NCBI RefSeq assembly: GCF_051535215.1
Contig: NZ_JBPPLY010000007.1
Span: 92,699 to 156,698, forward strand
Direction of reading: 5' to 3'
DNA: 64,000 nucleotides
From: Nitrobacter sp051535215
GTDB taxonomy: Bacteria; Pseudomonadota; Alphaproteobacteria; Rhizobiales; Xanthobacteraceae
Shown: piece after piece, positions 54,003 through 62,527 of the stretch
How the letters are laid out: each line of letters opens with the position of its first letter
Numbering within the stretch: position 1 is the stretch's first letter
Position numbers and translations under genes: made by a program
Notes under the pieces: model-generated
Database searches by the model: none
What the model was told of the DNA's origin: nothing
The model's input: the letters and a program-made list of their open reading frames with translations, nothing else

Positions 54003-54959
54003 ATGGAACGCGCCGGCGGCAGTGATATGTCAGACGATCCCGACCATGTCCGGATCGTCGAGAAGGCGGCGGTCTGGTTTGCCACGATGCACGGCAGTAG
54101 CCCATCGGCCAGGGACAAGAAGGCGTTGAAGGCTTGGCTCGCGGCCGATCCGCGCCACGCAAGAGCCTACGCCGACATCGACCGGCTATGGACGGGCGCG
54201 ATCGAACTTCCCGGCATGAAGGAGCGCCACCGCACCGCGCGCAAGGCGATGACGCGCCGCGGGCTCGGCAAGGCCGTCATCGCCGGCGCGGTCGGCCTCG
54301 GGGCATGGCGATATCTGGCGAGCCACCCGTTTGCCGATTATCGCACCACGACCGGCGAGCGCCGCACCGTGACCCTCGCCGACGGATCGACCGTGGATCT
54401 TGCGGCAGAAACGAAACTGTCGGTGGCCTTCACGCGCGAGCGACGCGGCCTTACGCTGCACGAAGGCGAGGCATTTTTCGCGGTTGCAAAAGACGCAGGA
54501 CGGCCCTTCGTCGTCGAGGCGGGCGAGGGACGCACAACCGCGCTCGGCACGGCGTTCGGCGTCGGTTATCGGGACGAGAGCGTGACCGTCACTGTAACGG
54601 AGAGCGCCGTCGATGTCGCGCTCAATAGCGAGGCCACCCGTGTTTCCGCAGGCTCGCTGATCACCTACGACAGCCGCCATATCGGAGAGCCCCGGCCATC
54701 GGAAACCGGCGCCGAACTCGCGTGGCGGGAGGGTCGGCTGATCTTCACGCAAGCGCCACTCGGCCGGGCCGTGCAGGCGCTTAACCGCTGGCGCTCGGGG
54801 CGCATCGTCGTCGTGGGTGGGTCGCTTGCGGCGCGCCCGATCACGCTCATCGTCAACCTCGACCGCACGGACACCATCGTGGCGCAGCTCGCAGAGGCGG
54901 TGCCGATGCGGATTGTTGCCGCCACGCCATACATGACGCTGTTGTTTCCCGCTGACTGA
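54003..54959 (+). CDS. FecR-like anti-sigma/transmembrane signal regulator
   Basis: A 318-residue protein. The cytoplasmic N-terminal part has the anti-sigma DUF4880-like pattern (AAVWFATMHGSSPSARDKKALKAWLAADPRHARAYADIDRLW), then a membrane segment near 85-105 (VIAGAVGLGAWRYLAS) and the periplasmic FecR domain (GERRTVTLADGSTVDLAAETKLSV; LHEGEAFFAVAKDAGRPFVVEAG). It senses the TonB receptor's signalling domain and controls the sigma factor. The ATG at 54003 has GGGAGA upstream. Confidence 0.9.
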   Translation: MERAGGSDMSDDPDHVRIVEKAAVWFATMHGSSPSARDKKALKAWLAADPRHARAYADIDRLWTGAIELPGMKERHRTARKAMTRRGLGKAVIAGAVGLGAWRYLASHPFADYRTTTGERRTVTLADGSTVDLAAETKLSVAFTRERRGLTLHEGEAFFAVAKDAGRPFVVEAGEGRTTALGTAFGVGYRDESVTVTVTESAVDVALNSEATRVSAGSLITYDSRHIGEPRPSETGAELAWREGRLIFTQAPLGRAVQALNRWRSGRIVVVGGSLAARPITLIVNLDRTDTIVAQLAEAVPMRIVAATPYMTLLFPAD

Positions 54960-54984
54960 TTTTTTTCCGCCAGCCCCCAAAATT

Positions 54985-55038
54985 CCGGAGCCTCGATTGT
55001 CTGACTCTGTAACCACGCTCCGGCGTCCCTGCCGGAGC
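54985..55038 (+). promoter_or_regulatory. Alternative hairpins in the receptor-gene leader
   Basis: GCTCCGG at 55017-55023 can pair either with CCGGAGC at 54985-54991 or, more tightly (GCTCCGGC/GCCGGAGC, 6-nt loop), with 55031-55038. The second hairpin ends 22 nt before the receptor start codon. Mutually exclusive pairing could affect translation; function is unproven. Confidence 0.4.
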
Positions 55039-55060
55039 CTGTTCATGGGGGCTTGAAGGG

Positions 55061-57532
55061 ATGAGAAGCGGGGCAGGACAAGGACTGGTCGGGCAAGCAT
55101 GGGTTCGCGCGCCGAAGGGCTGCGCGGCTTTGCTGCTGCTATCGACGGCGGTGACGACGGGCGTAGTCGGCGTCGCCAGCGCGCAGGCGCCCGGATCGGA
55201 CGCGCGCGTCGTGGCCCCTGCTGCAAGTCATGACTTCGCCATTCCGCCCCAGCCGCTCGCAGGCGCGATCTCGGCGTTCTCCCGTGTCACCGGTCTCGAT
55301 GTCGTCGGCGACGGCGGCATCGCGCGCGGCGTCCGCTCGCCCGGCGTCTCAGGCCATCTCACTCCGCGGCAAGCGCTTGCCCGCCTCTTGGAAGGAACGG
55401 GCCTCGGCTATCGTTTCACGAATGCCTCCACCGTTGCGATCCAGCGGCCGAATGCGGACGGCAGTGTGGGAGCCGCGCCCGCCGGCGCGATCTCGCTTGA
55501 TACCATCGACGTGCAGGGCGAGACCGCGTGGGGTCCGGTCAACGGCTTTGTCGCCAGCCGCAGCGCGACCGGAACGAAGACCGACACGCCGATCATCGAG
55601 GTGCCGCAATCGATTTCCGTTATCACGCGAGATCAGATCGAAGCCCGGAAACCGTCCGTCCTCGTCGATGCCTTGACGTATACGCCGGGAGTGACTGCGG
55701 AAGTCAGCGGCATCATGCCGAGTGATAGCATTATCAAAATTCGAGGCTTCGACGCGTGGGACAGGAACAGTGGGAAAGGCGCATTTTATCTGAATGGTCT
55801 TCGTACACCCAATGGCGCTTATGAACCTTATGGGCTTGAGCGCATCGAAGTAATGCGGGGAGCGGCTTCGGTCCTCTATGGGCAGGGACAGCCAAGCGGC
55901 ATCGTCAACCTCGCCACCAAACGTCCGACCGAACAGCCTGTCCGCGAAATAATGCTTCAAGGCGGGTCATTCGATCGCAAGGTCGGCGCGTTCGATTTCG
56001 GCGGGCCGGCGAACGACGACAAGACGTTGCTCTATCGTTTCACTGGCCTGATCCGGGACGCGAACTCTCAGATCGATTTCTCGCCAGATGACCGCGTATT
56101 TTTCTCAGGAGCCGTGACATGGCGTCCCACTGACGCGACGGATATCATGTTCTACGGAAACTATCAGAAAGACCGCTATCGATATAATGGCAATTTGCCT
56201 GCGCAAGGAACAATCTTGCCCAATCCGAACGGGCGGATTCCACTGTCACGCTTCCTTGGCGAGCCAACGCCCGATCTTATCAATACCAACGAACTAGCCT
56301 CCGTCGGATACAGCGCCGAACACCGCACTGACGTTGGTTGGACCTTTCGGCAAAACCTTCGATATGATTATGGCGACAATAGTCGTAACACTGTGAGCGC
56401 CAGAGGGCTTCAGGCTGACCTCAGAACGGCTAATCGTATTCAATTCAACTCTCCGCGCCTCGAGAATCAGTTTGAGCTCGATAATCAAGCTGAGCTGAAA
56501 GCGACAACGGGACCTCTGAAGCAGACGCTATTGGTCGGGGTCAACTACCGACGGACAAGCTATCGCGAGAAGGACTACTTCGGTTCAGTCCCGCCAATCG
56601 ATGTTTACGCGCCGGTCTATGGTCAGCCCCTGCCTCCAACTGTTTTCGATTGGGATCAGACTATAGCCCTGCAGCAAGCGGGCCTTTACCTACAGGACCA
56701 GATCAAGCTCGACCACTGGATCCTGACACTGGGCGGACGCCACGACTGGGCGACATCCAAAGCACACAACAACTTGTTGAATGTACCCGCGCAACAGCAG
56801 GACGACCGCGCCTTCACCAAGAGAGCCGGCCTTGGCTATGAGTTCGATTTCGGACTGGTGCCCTATGTGGGTTACGCGCAATCCTTTGAGCCGGTTAGTG
56901 GCACGACATTTGAAGGGACGCTATTCAAGCCCGAGACAGGCAGGTTGTATGAGGCGGGGATCAAGTATCAGCCTCAAGGTACCAACGTGCGGTTCACAGC
57001 CGCCATCTTTGATTTGCGACGCCAGAACGTTCTCGCACCGGATCCGGATCCAGCGCATCCATTTGAGAGTATACAGATCGGCGAGGTGACATCGCGCGGG
57101 CTTGAGCTTGAAGCAGTCGCCAGCCTGACAAACAACATCGATCTGACTGCTGCCTATACCTACAACGACGTAAAGATCACGAAGAGCTCAAGCATCGACG
57201 AGACTCTCGGAAAACGTCTTCCGCGAGCCCCTCAGAACATGGCGTCTCTCTGGGCCGACTACACCATTCGCGAAGGAGCGCTAAGCGGGTTCGGGTTTGG
57301 CGCGGGAGTGCGCTATGTCGGCGAAAGCGCCGGCGACGATCTCAACACCTTCTACGTGCCCGCCTATACGCTGGTGGACGCCATGATCCGTTACGATATC
57401 AACAACTGGCGTTTCTCCGTCAACGCCACCAACCTGTTCGATCAATATTATATCCCGGCGTGTTCGAGTATAGCCACGTGTGCCGTCGGCCGGACTCGAA
57501 CTGTTCTCGGAACAGTGACGTATCGCTGGTAG
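55061..57532 (+). CDS. TonB-dependent siderophore receptor with N-terminal signalling domain
   Basis: An 823-residue outer-membrane receptor. Signal peptide about 1-42, STN signalling domain about 58-128 (FAIPPQPLAGAISAFSRVTGLDVV ... GYRFTNASTVAIQRP), plug about 165-310 (TPIIEVPQSISVITRDQI; LERIEVMRGAASVLYGQGQPSGIVNLATKRP), then a beta-barrel ending in Trp (GTVTYRW), the usual outer-membrane signature. It resembles hydroxamate-siderophore receptors (FhuE/FoxA type). With the FecI/FecR pair it forms a complete surface-signalling set. The barrel-coding part is visibly less GC-rich than its 5' end. Confidence 0.92.
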   Translation: MRSGAGQGLVGQAWVRAPKGCAALLLLSTAVTTGVVGVASAQAPGSDARVVAPAASHDFAIPPQPLAGAISAFSRVTGLDVVGDGGIARGVRSPGVSGHLTPRQALARLLEGTGLGYRFTNASTVAIQRPNADGSVGAAPAGAISLDTIDVQGETAWGPVNGFVASRSATGTKTDTPIIEVPQSISVITRDQIEARKPSVLVDALTYTPGVTAEVSGIMPSDSIIKIRGFDAWDRNSGKGAFYLNGLRTPNGAYEPYGLERIEVMRGAASVLYGQGQPSGIVNLATKRPTEQPVREIMLQGGSFDRKVGAFDFGGPANDDKTLLYRFTGLIRDANSQIDFSPDDRVFFSGAVTWRPTDATDIMFYGNYQKDRYRYNGNLPAQGTILPNPNGRIPLSRFLGEPTPDLINTNELASVGYSAEHRTDVGWTFRQNLRYDYGDNSRNTVSARGLQADLRTANRIQFNSPRLENQFELDNQAELKATTGPLKQTLLVGVNYRRTSYREKDYFGSVPPIDVYAPVYGQPLPPTVFDWDQTIALQQAGLYLQDQIKLDHWILTLGGRHDWATSKAHNNLLNVPAQQQDDRAFTKRAGLGYEFDFGLVPYVGYAQSFEPVSGTTFEGTLFKPETGRLYEAGIKYQPQGTNVRFTAAIFDLRRQNVLAPDPDPAHPFESIQIGEVTSRGLELEAVASLTNNIDLTAAYTYNDVKITKSSSIDETLGKRLPRAPQNMASLWADYTIREGALSGFGFGAGVRYVGESAGDDLNTFYVPAYTLVDAMIRYDINNWRFSVNATNLFDQYYIPACSSIATCAVGRTRTVLGTVTYRW

Positions 57533-57535
57533 CCC

Positions 57536-57684
57536 GTGTCCCGGACGCGATGCAGCGCCAAGCGAAGCCTCGCAGACCCGGAACCGTTGCGGACGCAGCG
57601 ATCCGAACCCGGAATCCAGCCAGACTGAATGTGTTATTTAATTGCCGGATTCCGGATCGCCCCTGGCGCAGCGTCCGGGATGAC
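57536..57684. repeat. Palindromic intergenic repeat, family 2
   Basis: The left arm (57536-57560, TCCCGGACGC...GCGCCA) is complementary to the right arm (57664-57684, TGGCGCAGCGTCCGGGATGAC) apart from a 6-base insertion. It begins 4 bp after the receptor stop codon. Confidence 0.65.
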
Positions 57685-57828
57685 TGGACAGGATTCTTCA
57701 ACCTGCTGAAGCAAGCCCGCTCTGGCGAGGCCGCCCGATAGCGGGTATCAGAACTCCGCCGGCAGGCGTCAGTTTAGGCGAAACCTGCCGGCCATGACGG
57801 GTTTTGTCGCATCGGCGTCCGCCTCAAC

Positions 57829-58875
57829 ATGATTTCGCCCTCCCTTCCCGCCGCGCTGCGCGCCGCACTCGAACAAAAGGCGCAGGGCCTCTCCCGCAGC
57901 GACGCCGCGGTTCGCGCGACGGTGATCTCGCAAACCTATCGCAGCGGCGGCGGCTCCAATGCGATCCGAAACGAGTCCGACGCACTCGCCTATGCGCTGG
58001 CGCGGATGCCCGCGACCTATGCGGCCGTCGTCGCCAGCCTGAATGCGCTGCGCGAGATCCGTCCGGAATTTTCACCAACCAGTTTGCTCGACCTCGGCGC
58101 TGGTCCGGGGACCGCGACATGGGCGGCGGCGCAGGCATTCGAATCCCTCGACGCGTTTGCGGCGATCGACGCCAATCCCGCGCTGCGGTCGCTTGCACTC
58201 GATCTCGCCGCCGATGAGTCGCGGCTGCGCCGTCTCCACTATGTGCAAAGCGATGCGTTGACCGGACTTCGCGAGAAGTCCGTAAGCGCCGATCTCGTCG
58301 TCGCGAGTTATGTCATCGGCGAAATGAATGCCGAGCGGCAAACCGCATTCGCCGATCTGATATGGGCCGCAACAAGCGATACGCTGCTGGTCGTCGAACC
58401 CGGCACGCCCGCCGGTTATCGACGCATTATCGATCTGCGCCGCCGGCTGATCGCGCAAGGCGCGCACGTCGTCGCGCCCTGCCCGCACGACCGAGAATGT
58501 CCGCTCGTGGCGTCTTCAGGCGAAGCAGGCACCGTTTCGCCTGAAGACAATATCTCAAAACAGAAACCCACCCCGGACTGGTGTCACTTCGCGCAGCGGC
58601 TGCCGCGATCCCGCGCGCACAAGCAGATCAAGAGCGCGGAGCTTCCTTTCGAGGATGAGAAATTCAGCTACGTCGCGCTGGCCCGAACGCCCCCCCGGCA
58701 ACGTCCCTCGCGGGTGCTGACGCCGCCGCTGGTCACCAAGGCCGGAATGCGGATCAAACTGTGCCAGCCCGACGCGTGCGCCGGATTCGTGACAATTCCC
58801 CGCCGCGACAAGGCCGCCTATGCGCGCGTGCGCAGGATCAGTTGGGGCGACACAGTTGATCGCACCGAGCCGTAG
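57829..58875 (+). CDS. Rsm22-family ribosome assembly methyltransferase-like protein, with in-frame repeat insertion
   Basis: A 348-residue protein of the Rsm22/METTL17 family, thought to act in small ribosomal subunit assembly. The methyltransferase-like domain has LLDLGAGPGTATWAA (86-100) and VVASYVIGEMN (157-167). The family cysteine motifs are CPHDREC (Cys218, Cys224), WCHFAQRLPRS (Cys252) and KLCQPDAC (Cys312, Cys317), likely Fe-S or metal ligands as in METTL17. Between the first two motifs is an extra segment (about 227-248) that corresponds to a dispersed repeat copy (58509-58567). Start ATG at 57829. Confidence 0.87.
   Translation: MISPSLPAALRAALEQKAQGLSRSDAAVRATVISQTYRSGGGSNAIRNESDALAYALARMPATYAAVVASLNALREIRPEFSPTSLLDLGAGPGTATWAAAQAFESLDAFAAIDANPALRSLALDLAADESRLRRLHYVQSDALTGLREKSVSADLVVASYVIGEMNAERQTAFADLIWAATSDTLLVVEPGTPAGYRRIIDLRRRLIAQGAHVVAPCPHDRECPLVASSGEAGTVSPEDNISKQKPTPDWCHFAQRLPRSRAHKQIKSAELPFEDEKFSYVALARTPPRQRPSRVLTPPLVTKAGMRIKLCQPDACAGFVTIPRRDKAAYARVRRISWGDTVDRTEP
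58509..58567 (-). repeat. Family 1 repeat copy inserted in frame within rsm22
   Basis: Ungapped alignment with copy A (17181 onward) matches at about 42 of 60 positions, including GCGT-TTC, GAAG, ACCG, TCGC, TGAAGA and TCAAAAC. It includes a perfect 13-bp inverted repeat, GTCTTCAGGCGAA (58512-58524) with TTCGCCTGAAGAC (58536-58548). In the rsm22 frame it encodes ASSGEAGTVSPEDNISK; copy A in the same frame reads AFSREVDTGSREENASK. Confidence 0.8.
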
Positions 58876-58884
58876 CGTCCGAGA

Positions 58885-59337
58885 CTATGATGGCCGCGTG
58901 AACACGTAAGTCAGCCCGGTGAGCATGATGAGCACCACCGCCGCCGTGAGCCACGGTCCCGGATGGCTGCCGAACCAGAATCCGGCAAAACCGATCGCCA
59001 TGCCGCCCAGCGCCATCAGTTTGGCTTTTACCGGGATCGCACCGCGCTCGCGCCAGCCGCGCAACAACGGACCAAATTGCCGATGCTGCAACAGCCAGTT
59101 TTCCAGCCGGGGCGAGGAACGCGCGAAACAGGCGGCGGCCAGGATCAGGAACGGCGTCGTCGGCAGCACCGGCAGGAACGCGCCGATAAAACCGAGCGCG
59201 ACGAACCCGATACCCAGCACCAGAAACACATAGCGCATCATCCGCGGCGTGGCCGCGTGCCGATCGACGGCACTCGCCGTATCGGTATCGAAAGACTGTT
59301 CGTTCGCGATCATTCCCTCGCCATTCTGATCCGCCAC
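58885..59337 (-). CDS. YbaN/DUF454 family membrane protein
   Basis: A 150-residue inner-membrane protein with about three to four membrane segments (about 36-70 as a close pair, and 108-146). The DUF454 signature GFIGAFLPVLPTTPFLILAAACFARSSPRLENWLLQHRQFGPLLRGWRERGAI is present. The function is unknown. Start ATG at 59337 or MIANEQSFD at 59313. Convergent with rsm22, with 9 bp between stop codons. Confidence 0.83.
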   Translation of the reverse strand: MADQNGEGMIANEQSFDTDTASAVDRHAATPRMMRYVFLVLGIGFVALGFIGAFLPVLPTTPFLILAAACFARSSPRLENWLLQHRQFGPLLRGWRERGAIPVKAKLMALGGMAIGFAGFWFGSHPGPWLTAAVVLIMLTGLTYVFTRPS

Positions 59338-59504
59338 ATCAAAATTCCTGCAAATTCATGCTTCCACAGAACAAAGTACGCGACAACTTGAACTTTTCTA
59401 AGGATTTTCCACACCAAAAGGTGCCCTTCCCGGCGGTTCCTGCTGTTCGCAGGTCATTTCGTCTACGATAGCCGCCTTCGCCCGTCTTATTTAGGAGTCT
59501 AACC

Positions 59505-60065
59505 ATGTCGTCCGGCTGGATCATTCTCGGCGTCATTGTCGCCATCGCCCTGTTCGCGCTTGTCGCCTATAACCGGCTGGTCGCACTCAGCCAGCGCGTC
59601 GGCCAGGCCTTCGCCGACATCGACGTGCAGCTCAAGCAGCGGCACGATCTGGTGCCAAACCTTGTCGAAACCGTGAAAGGTTATGCCGCACATGAACGCG
59701 GAACGCTGGACGATGTCATCAAGGCGCGCAACGTGGCGATGTCGGCGCAGGGTCCTGCACAGGTCGGCGCCGCCGAGAACCAGTTGAGCGGCGCGCTCGG
59801 CCGTCTGATCGCGCTGTCGGAGGCCTATCCCGACCTCAAGGCCAACGCCAGCTTCCAGCAGCTCGCCAGCGAGCTGTCCGACCTCGAGAACAAGATCGCG
59901 GCCAGCCGTCGTTTCTTCAACAACGCGGTCCAGGAATACAACACCGGCATTCAGCAGATGCCGGCGGCGCTGTTCGCCGGCACATTCGGTTTCACCCGCA
60001 AGGAATTCTTCGACCTCGGCGCCAGCCGCACCACGGTGGAGCAGACGCCGCAGGTGAAGTTCTGA
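59505..60065 (+). CDS. lemA: LemA family protein
   Basis: A 186-residue LemA protein. N-terminal membrane segment about 5-23, then the helical domain with YNRLVALSQRVGQAFADIDVQLKQRHDLVPNLVETVKGYAAHE and AASRRFFNNAVQEYN, both family marks. LemA is commonly paired with an M48 protease, as here (gap 186 bp). Its role is unclear; envelope quality control is a fair guess. AGGAGTC precedes the ATG. Confidence 0.9.
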   Translation: MSSGWIILGVIVAIALFALVAYNRLVALSQRVGQAFADIDVQLKQRHDLVPNLVETVKGYAAHERGTLDDVIKARNVAMSAQGPAQVGAAENQLSGALGRLIALSEAYPDLKANASFQQLASELSDLENKIAASRRFFNNAVQEYNTGIQQMPAALFAGTFGFTRKEFFDLGASRTTVEQTPQVKF

Positions 60066-60105
60066 TCACGATTCCGCGGAGTCCGGAATGATGCTTGTTT
60101 ATCAG

Positions 60106-60232
60106 CGTCATTCCGGGGCGTCGCGCCGCGACGAACCCGAAATCCAGTCCCGATCGCAAAGCTCTGGATTCCGGGTTCATGCCATCGGCGCGAACGTGAG
60201 GCATCCTTCGCCGGGCTTGCCCCGGAATGACG
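60106..60232. repeat. Palindromic intergenic repeat, family 2, complete copy
   Basis: Perfect 14-bp outer arms CGTCATTCCGGGGC (60106-60119) and GCCCCGGAATGACG (60219-60232), and inner 15-bp arms GAACCCGAAATCCAG (60133-60147) and CTGGATTCCGGGTTC (60164-60178) with one mismatch. It lies between lemA and the M48 gene and would fold into a long structure in their mRNA. Confidence 0.8.
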
Positions 60233-60251
60233 ACTTCTAGGCGAACATGCC

Positions 60252-61400
60252 ATGGCAGCTTACGGTCTCTACACCCACATCGCATCGAACAAGATCCGTT
60301 CGATGTTCTTGCTCGCCGGTCTGTTCTTGCTGATTTACGTGATGGTGTTCTCCGGCGCGCTGATCGCCGAAGTCGTCCGCCGCGGCACGGACCACGCCGC
60401 GGCGTTCTATTTCACCCGGGCCTGGCATGACCTGATCGTCGCGTTTCCATGGGCCACGACGGGTTCGGCGCTATGGATCGGCATTGCCTATTTCTTCCAT
60501 CAGTCGATGATCGACGCGGTCACCGGCGGCCGTGACGTCAGCCGCAAGGAACAGCCGCGGCTCTATAACCTTTTGGAAAATCTGTGCATCTCGCGCGGCA
60601 TCCCGATGCCCAAGCTGAAGGTGATGGACAGCGACGCAGTCAACGCCTTCGCCACTGGGTTGAACCGCCGCCAATACGCCATCACCGTCACCACCGGCCT
60701 GATGAAGGAACTCAACGATCGGGAGATGGAGGCGGTGTTGGGCCACGAACTGACCCACATCCGCAACGGCGACGTGCAGTTGATGGTGGTCGCTGTCATC
60801 ATTGCCGGCGGCGTCAGCTTCCTTGCTGAATTGTTCTTCCGCATCTTCCTCGACAGCGGCGCGCGGATCGGCGGCGGAAGCTGGCGCTCGTCCCGCTCGT
60901 CCTCATCATCCGGCGGCAACAGCGACAGCAAGGGCGGCGGCGCTATTATCGCCCTGATCGTCGCCGTGGCCCTGATCGCGCTGGCCTGGTTCCTGTCGCA
61001 GGTGGTCCGGCTGGCGCTCTCCCGCTCCCGGGAACTCATGGCCGATGCCGGCTCGGTCGAATTGACCAAGGATCCCGACGCCATGATTTCGGCGCTGCGC
61101 AAGATCGAGAACCGCGGCGAACTGCCGGGCGCAACCTCCGCGGTGATGGAAATGTGTGTCGACAACCCGCGCGAAGGCTTCGCCGACCTGTTCGCCACCC
61201 ATCCATCGATCGAGACGCGGGTGCGTGCGCTGGTGACATATGCCGGTGGACGCGATCCCGGCCCGATTCGTCATCCTCAGGAGCGCGATGCGACCGATCC
61301 GGTCGGCAAGCAGGAACTGCCGCCGGGGCCGTGGGGCGAACCCGCGCCGCCAGCATCAGCAACGCCCCCTGCTCCCGGACCCTGGGGCAATCATTCCTGA
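60252..61400 (+). CDS. M48 family zinc metalloprotease (HtpX-like)
   Basis: A 382-residue membrane protease. Membrane segments at about 18-40 and 62-83, the zinc motif HELTH at 165-169, a second membrane pair (about 176-200 and 232-262) interrupted by a Ser/Gly-rich stretch, and the downstream Glu ligand in SRSRELMADAGSVEL. The tail is Pro-rich. HtpX-like proteases degrade damaged membrane proteins. This form differs from HtpX in its Ser-rich loop and tail and usually occurs beside lemA. Confidence 0.88.
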   Translation: MAAYGLYTHIASNKIRSMFLLAGLFLLIYVMVFSGALIAEVVRRGTDHAAAFYFTRAWHDLIVAFPWATTGSALWIGIAYFFHQSMIDAVTGGRDVSRKEQPRLYNLLENLCISRGIPMPKLKVMDSDAVNAFATGLNRRQYAITVTTGLMKELNDREMEAVLGHELTHIRNGDVQLMVVAVIIAGGVSFLAELFFRIFLDSGARIGGGSWRSSRSSSSSGGNSDSKGGGAIIALIVAVALIALAWFLSQVVRLALSRSRELMADAGSVELTKDPDAMISALRKIENRGELPGATSAVMEMCVDNPREGFADLFATHPSIETRVRALVTYAGGRDPGPIRHPQERDATDPVGKQELPPGPWGEPAPPASATPPAPGPWGNHS

Positions 61401-61609
61401 TCCTGCCGTTTCCGAAGCCGATTCACGCTCGCAAAATTGCCCAAGGGGCCACTATTTCCGGGCGCCATGATGAATTTCGCCAGATTTAACATATCGAATT
61501 GAATTCTCCCTCGTTTCTGCCATGGTCGCCCCCCAAGCAAACATCGGGGACATGCCGTCCGCGCGACCATTGCGCGGTTTTCGGCTTTCAGCTTGCTCAA
61601 AGGGGTCTC

Positions 61610-62365
61610 ATGGCCAAGCCAGCAGTGATTGTGGTGGGCGCGGACAAGGGCGGGGTCGGCAAGACCACGGTTTCGCGCACCGTGCTCGATTATTTCAACG
61701 CCAACAACGTGCCAACCCGGGCGTTCGACACCGAATCGCCACGCGGCACGCTGAAGCGCTTTCACCCCGACATCACCGAGATCGTCGACATGACGACGAC
61801 CGCGGACCAGATGAAGATTTTCGACACGCTGAACACCGCCAAAGCCAGCGTCACGGTGATCGACGTCCGCGCCGGACTGATGTCGCCGGCGCTGGCCTCG
61901 CTTCGCGATATCGGGTTCCTCGATGCAGCGAAGTCCGGGCAGATCACCTTCGCAGTGTTCCATATCCTCGGTCCCTCGATCGCCTCGCTCGACGAGATCG
62001 CGGAGACCGCGAACTTCATGTCCGGCGCGAAATATTTCCTGGTCAAGAATTTCATCAACAACACGAACTTCTTCGAGTGGGACCAGGCCACCTACAACGC
62101 CTACTTCCGCAAGATCAAGGACGCGACCGAGATCACCATCCCGAAGCTTAACGAGATGGCCTACGAGCAGGTCGAAGTATCCTCGGTGCCGTTCCTCAAA
62201 TTCGTGGCCAACAAGGGACAAAAGAACGAGTCCGCGAATTATTCATTCGTCCTGCGCGGCTACGTCCGTCACTGGCTCGCGAATGTCTGGAGCGAATTCG
62301 ACCGCATCAAGCTTACCGACATCGTTACCTCGAAGGAGAAAGCCAGCCGCGCCTCGGCCAAGTAA
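61610..62365 (+). CDS. ParA/MinD-like ATPase 1
   Basis: A 251-residue P-loop ATPase with the deviant Walker A GADKGGVGKTT (10-20), including the signature Lys of ParA/MinD proteins, and a Walker-B-like VTVIDVRAG strand. The rest does not match chromosomal ParA, MinD or MipZ closely, and no parB-like or cargo gene is adjacent. Start MAKPAVIVVGAD with AAAGGGG upstream. It is followed by a second, diverged ParA-like gene after 162 bp. The cargo is unknown. Confidence 0.75.
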   Translation: MAKPAVIVVGADKGGVGKTTVSRTVLDYFNANNVPTRAFDTESPRGTLKRFHPDITEIVDMTTTADQMKIFDTLNTAKASVTVIDVRAGLMSPALASLRDIGFLDAAKSGQITFAVFHILGPSIASLDEIAETANFMSGAKYFLVKNFINNTNFFEWDQATYNAYFRKIKDATEITIPKLNEMAYEQVEVSSVPFLKFVANKGQKNESANYSFVLRGYVRHWLANVWSEFDRIKLTDIVTSKEKASRASAK

Positions 62366-62527
62366 CCGGTCGTTTTGAAGCGAGCGGGGCGACGGAAACC
62401 ACGCGTCGTGCCGACAGCGCAGACCTCATAGCGCAGATCTCGACGCGCAGGCGCGCGCATCGAGAATGACGGTGGAGAGTTTTTCGACATCCTGCTAGAT
62501 CGGGATGCTCTCTCCGATATATCGGTC

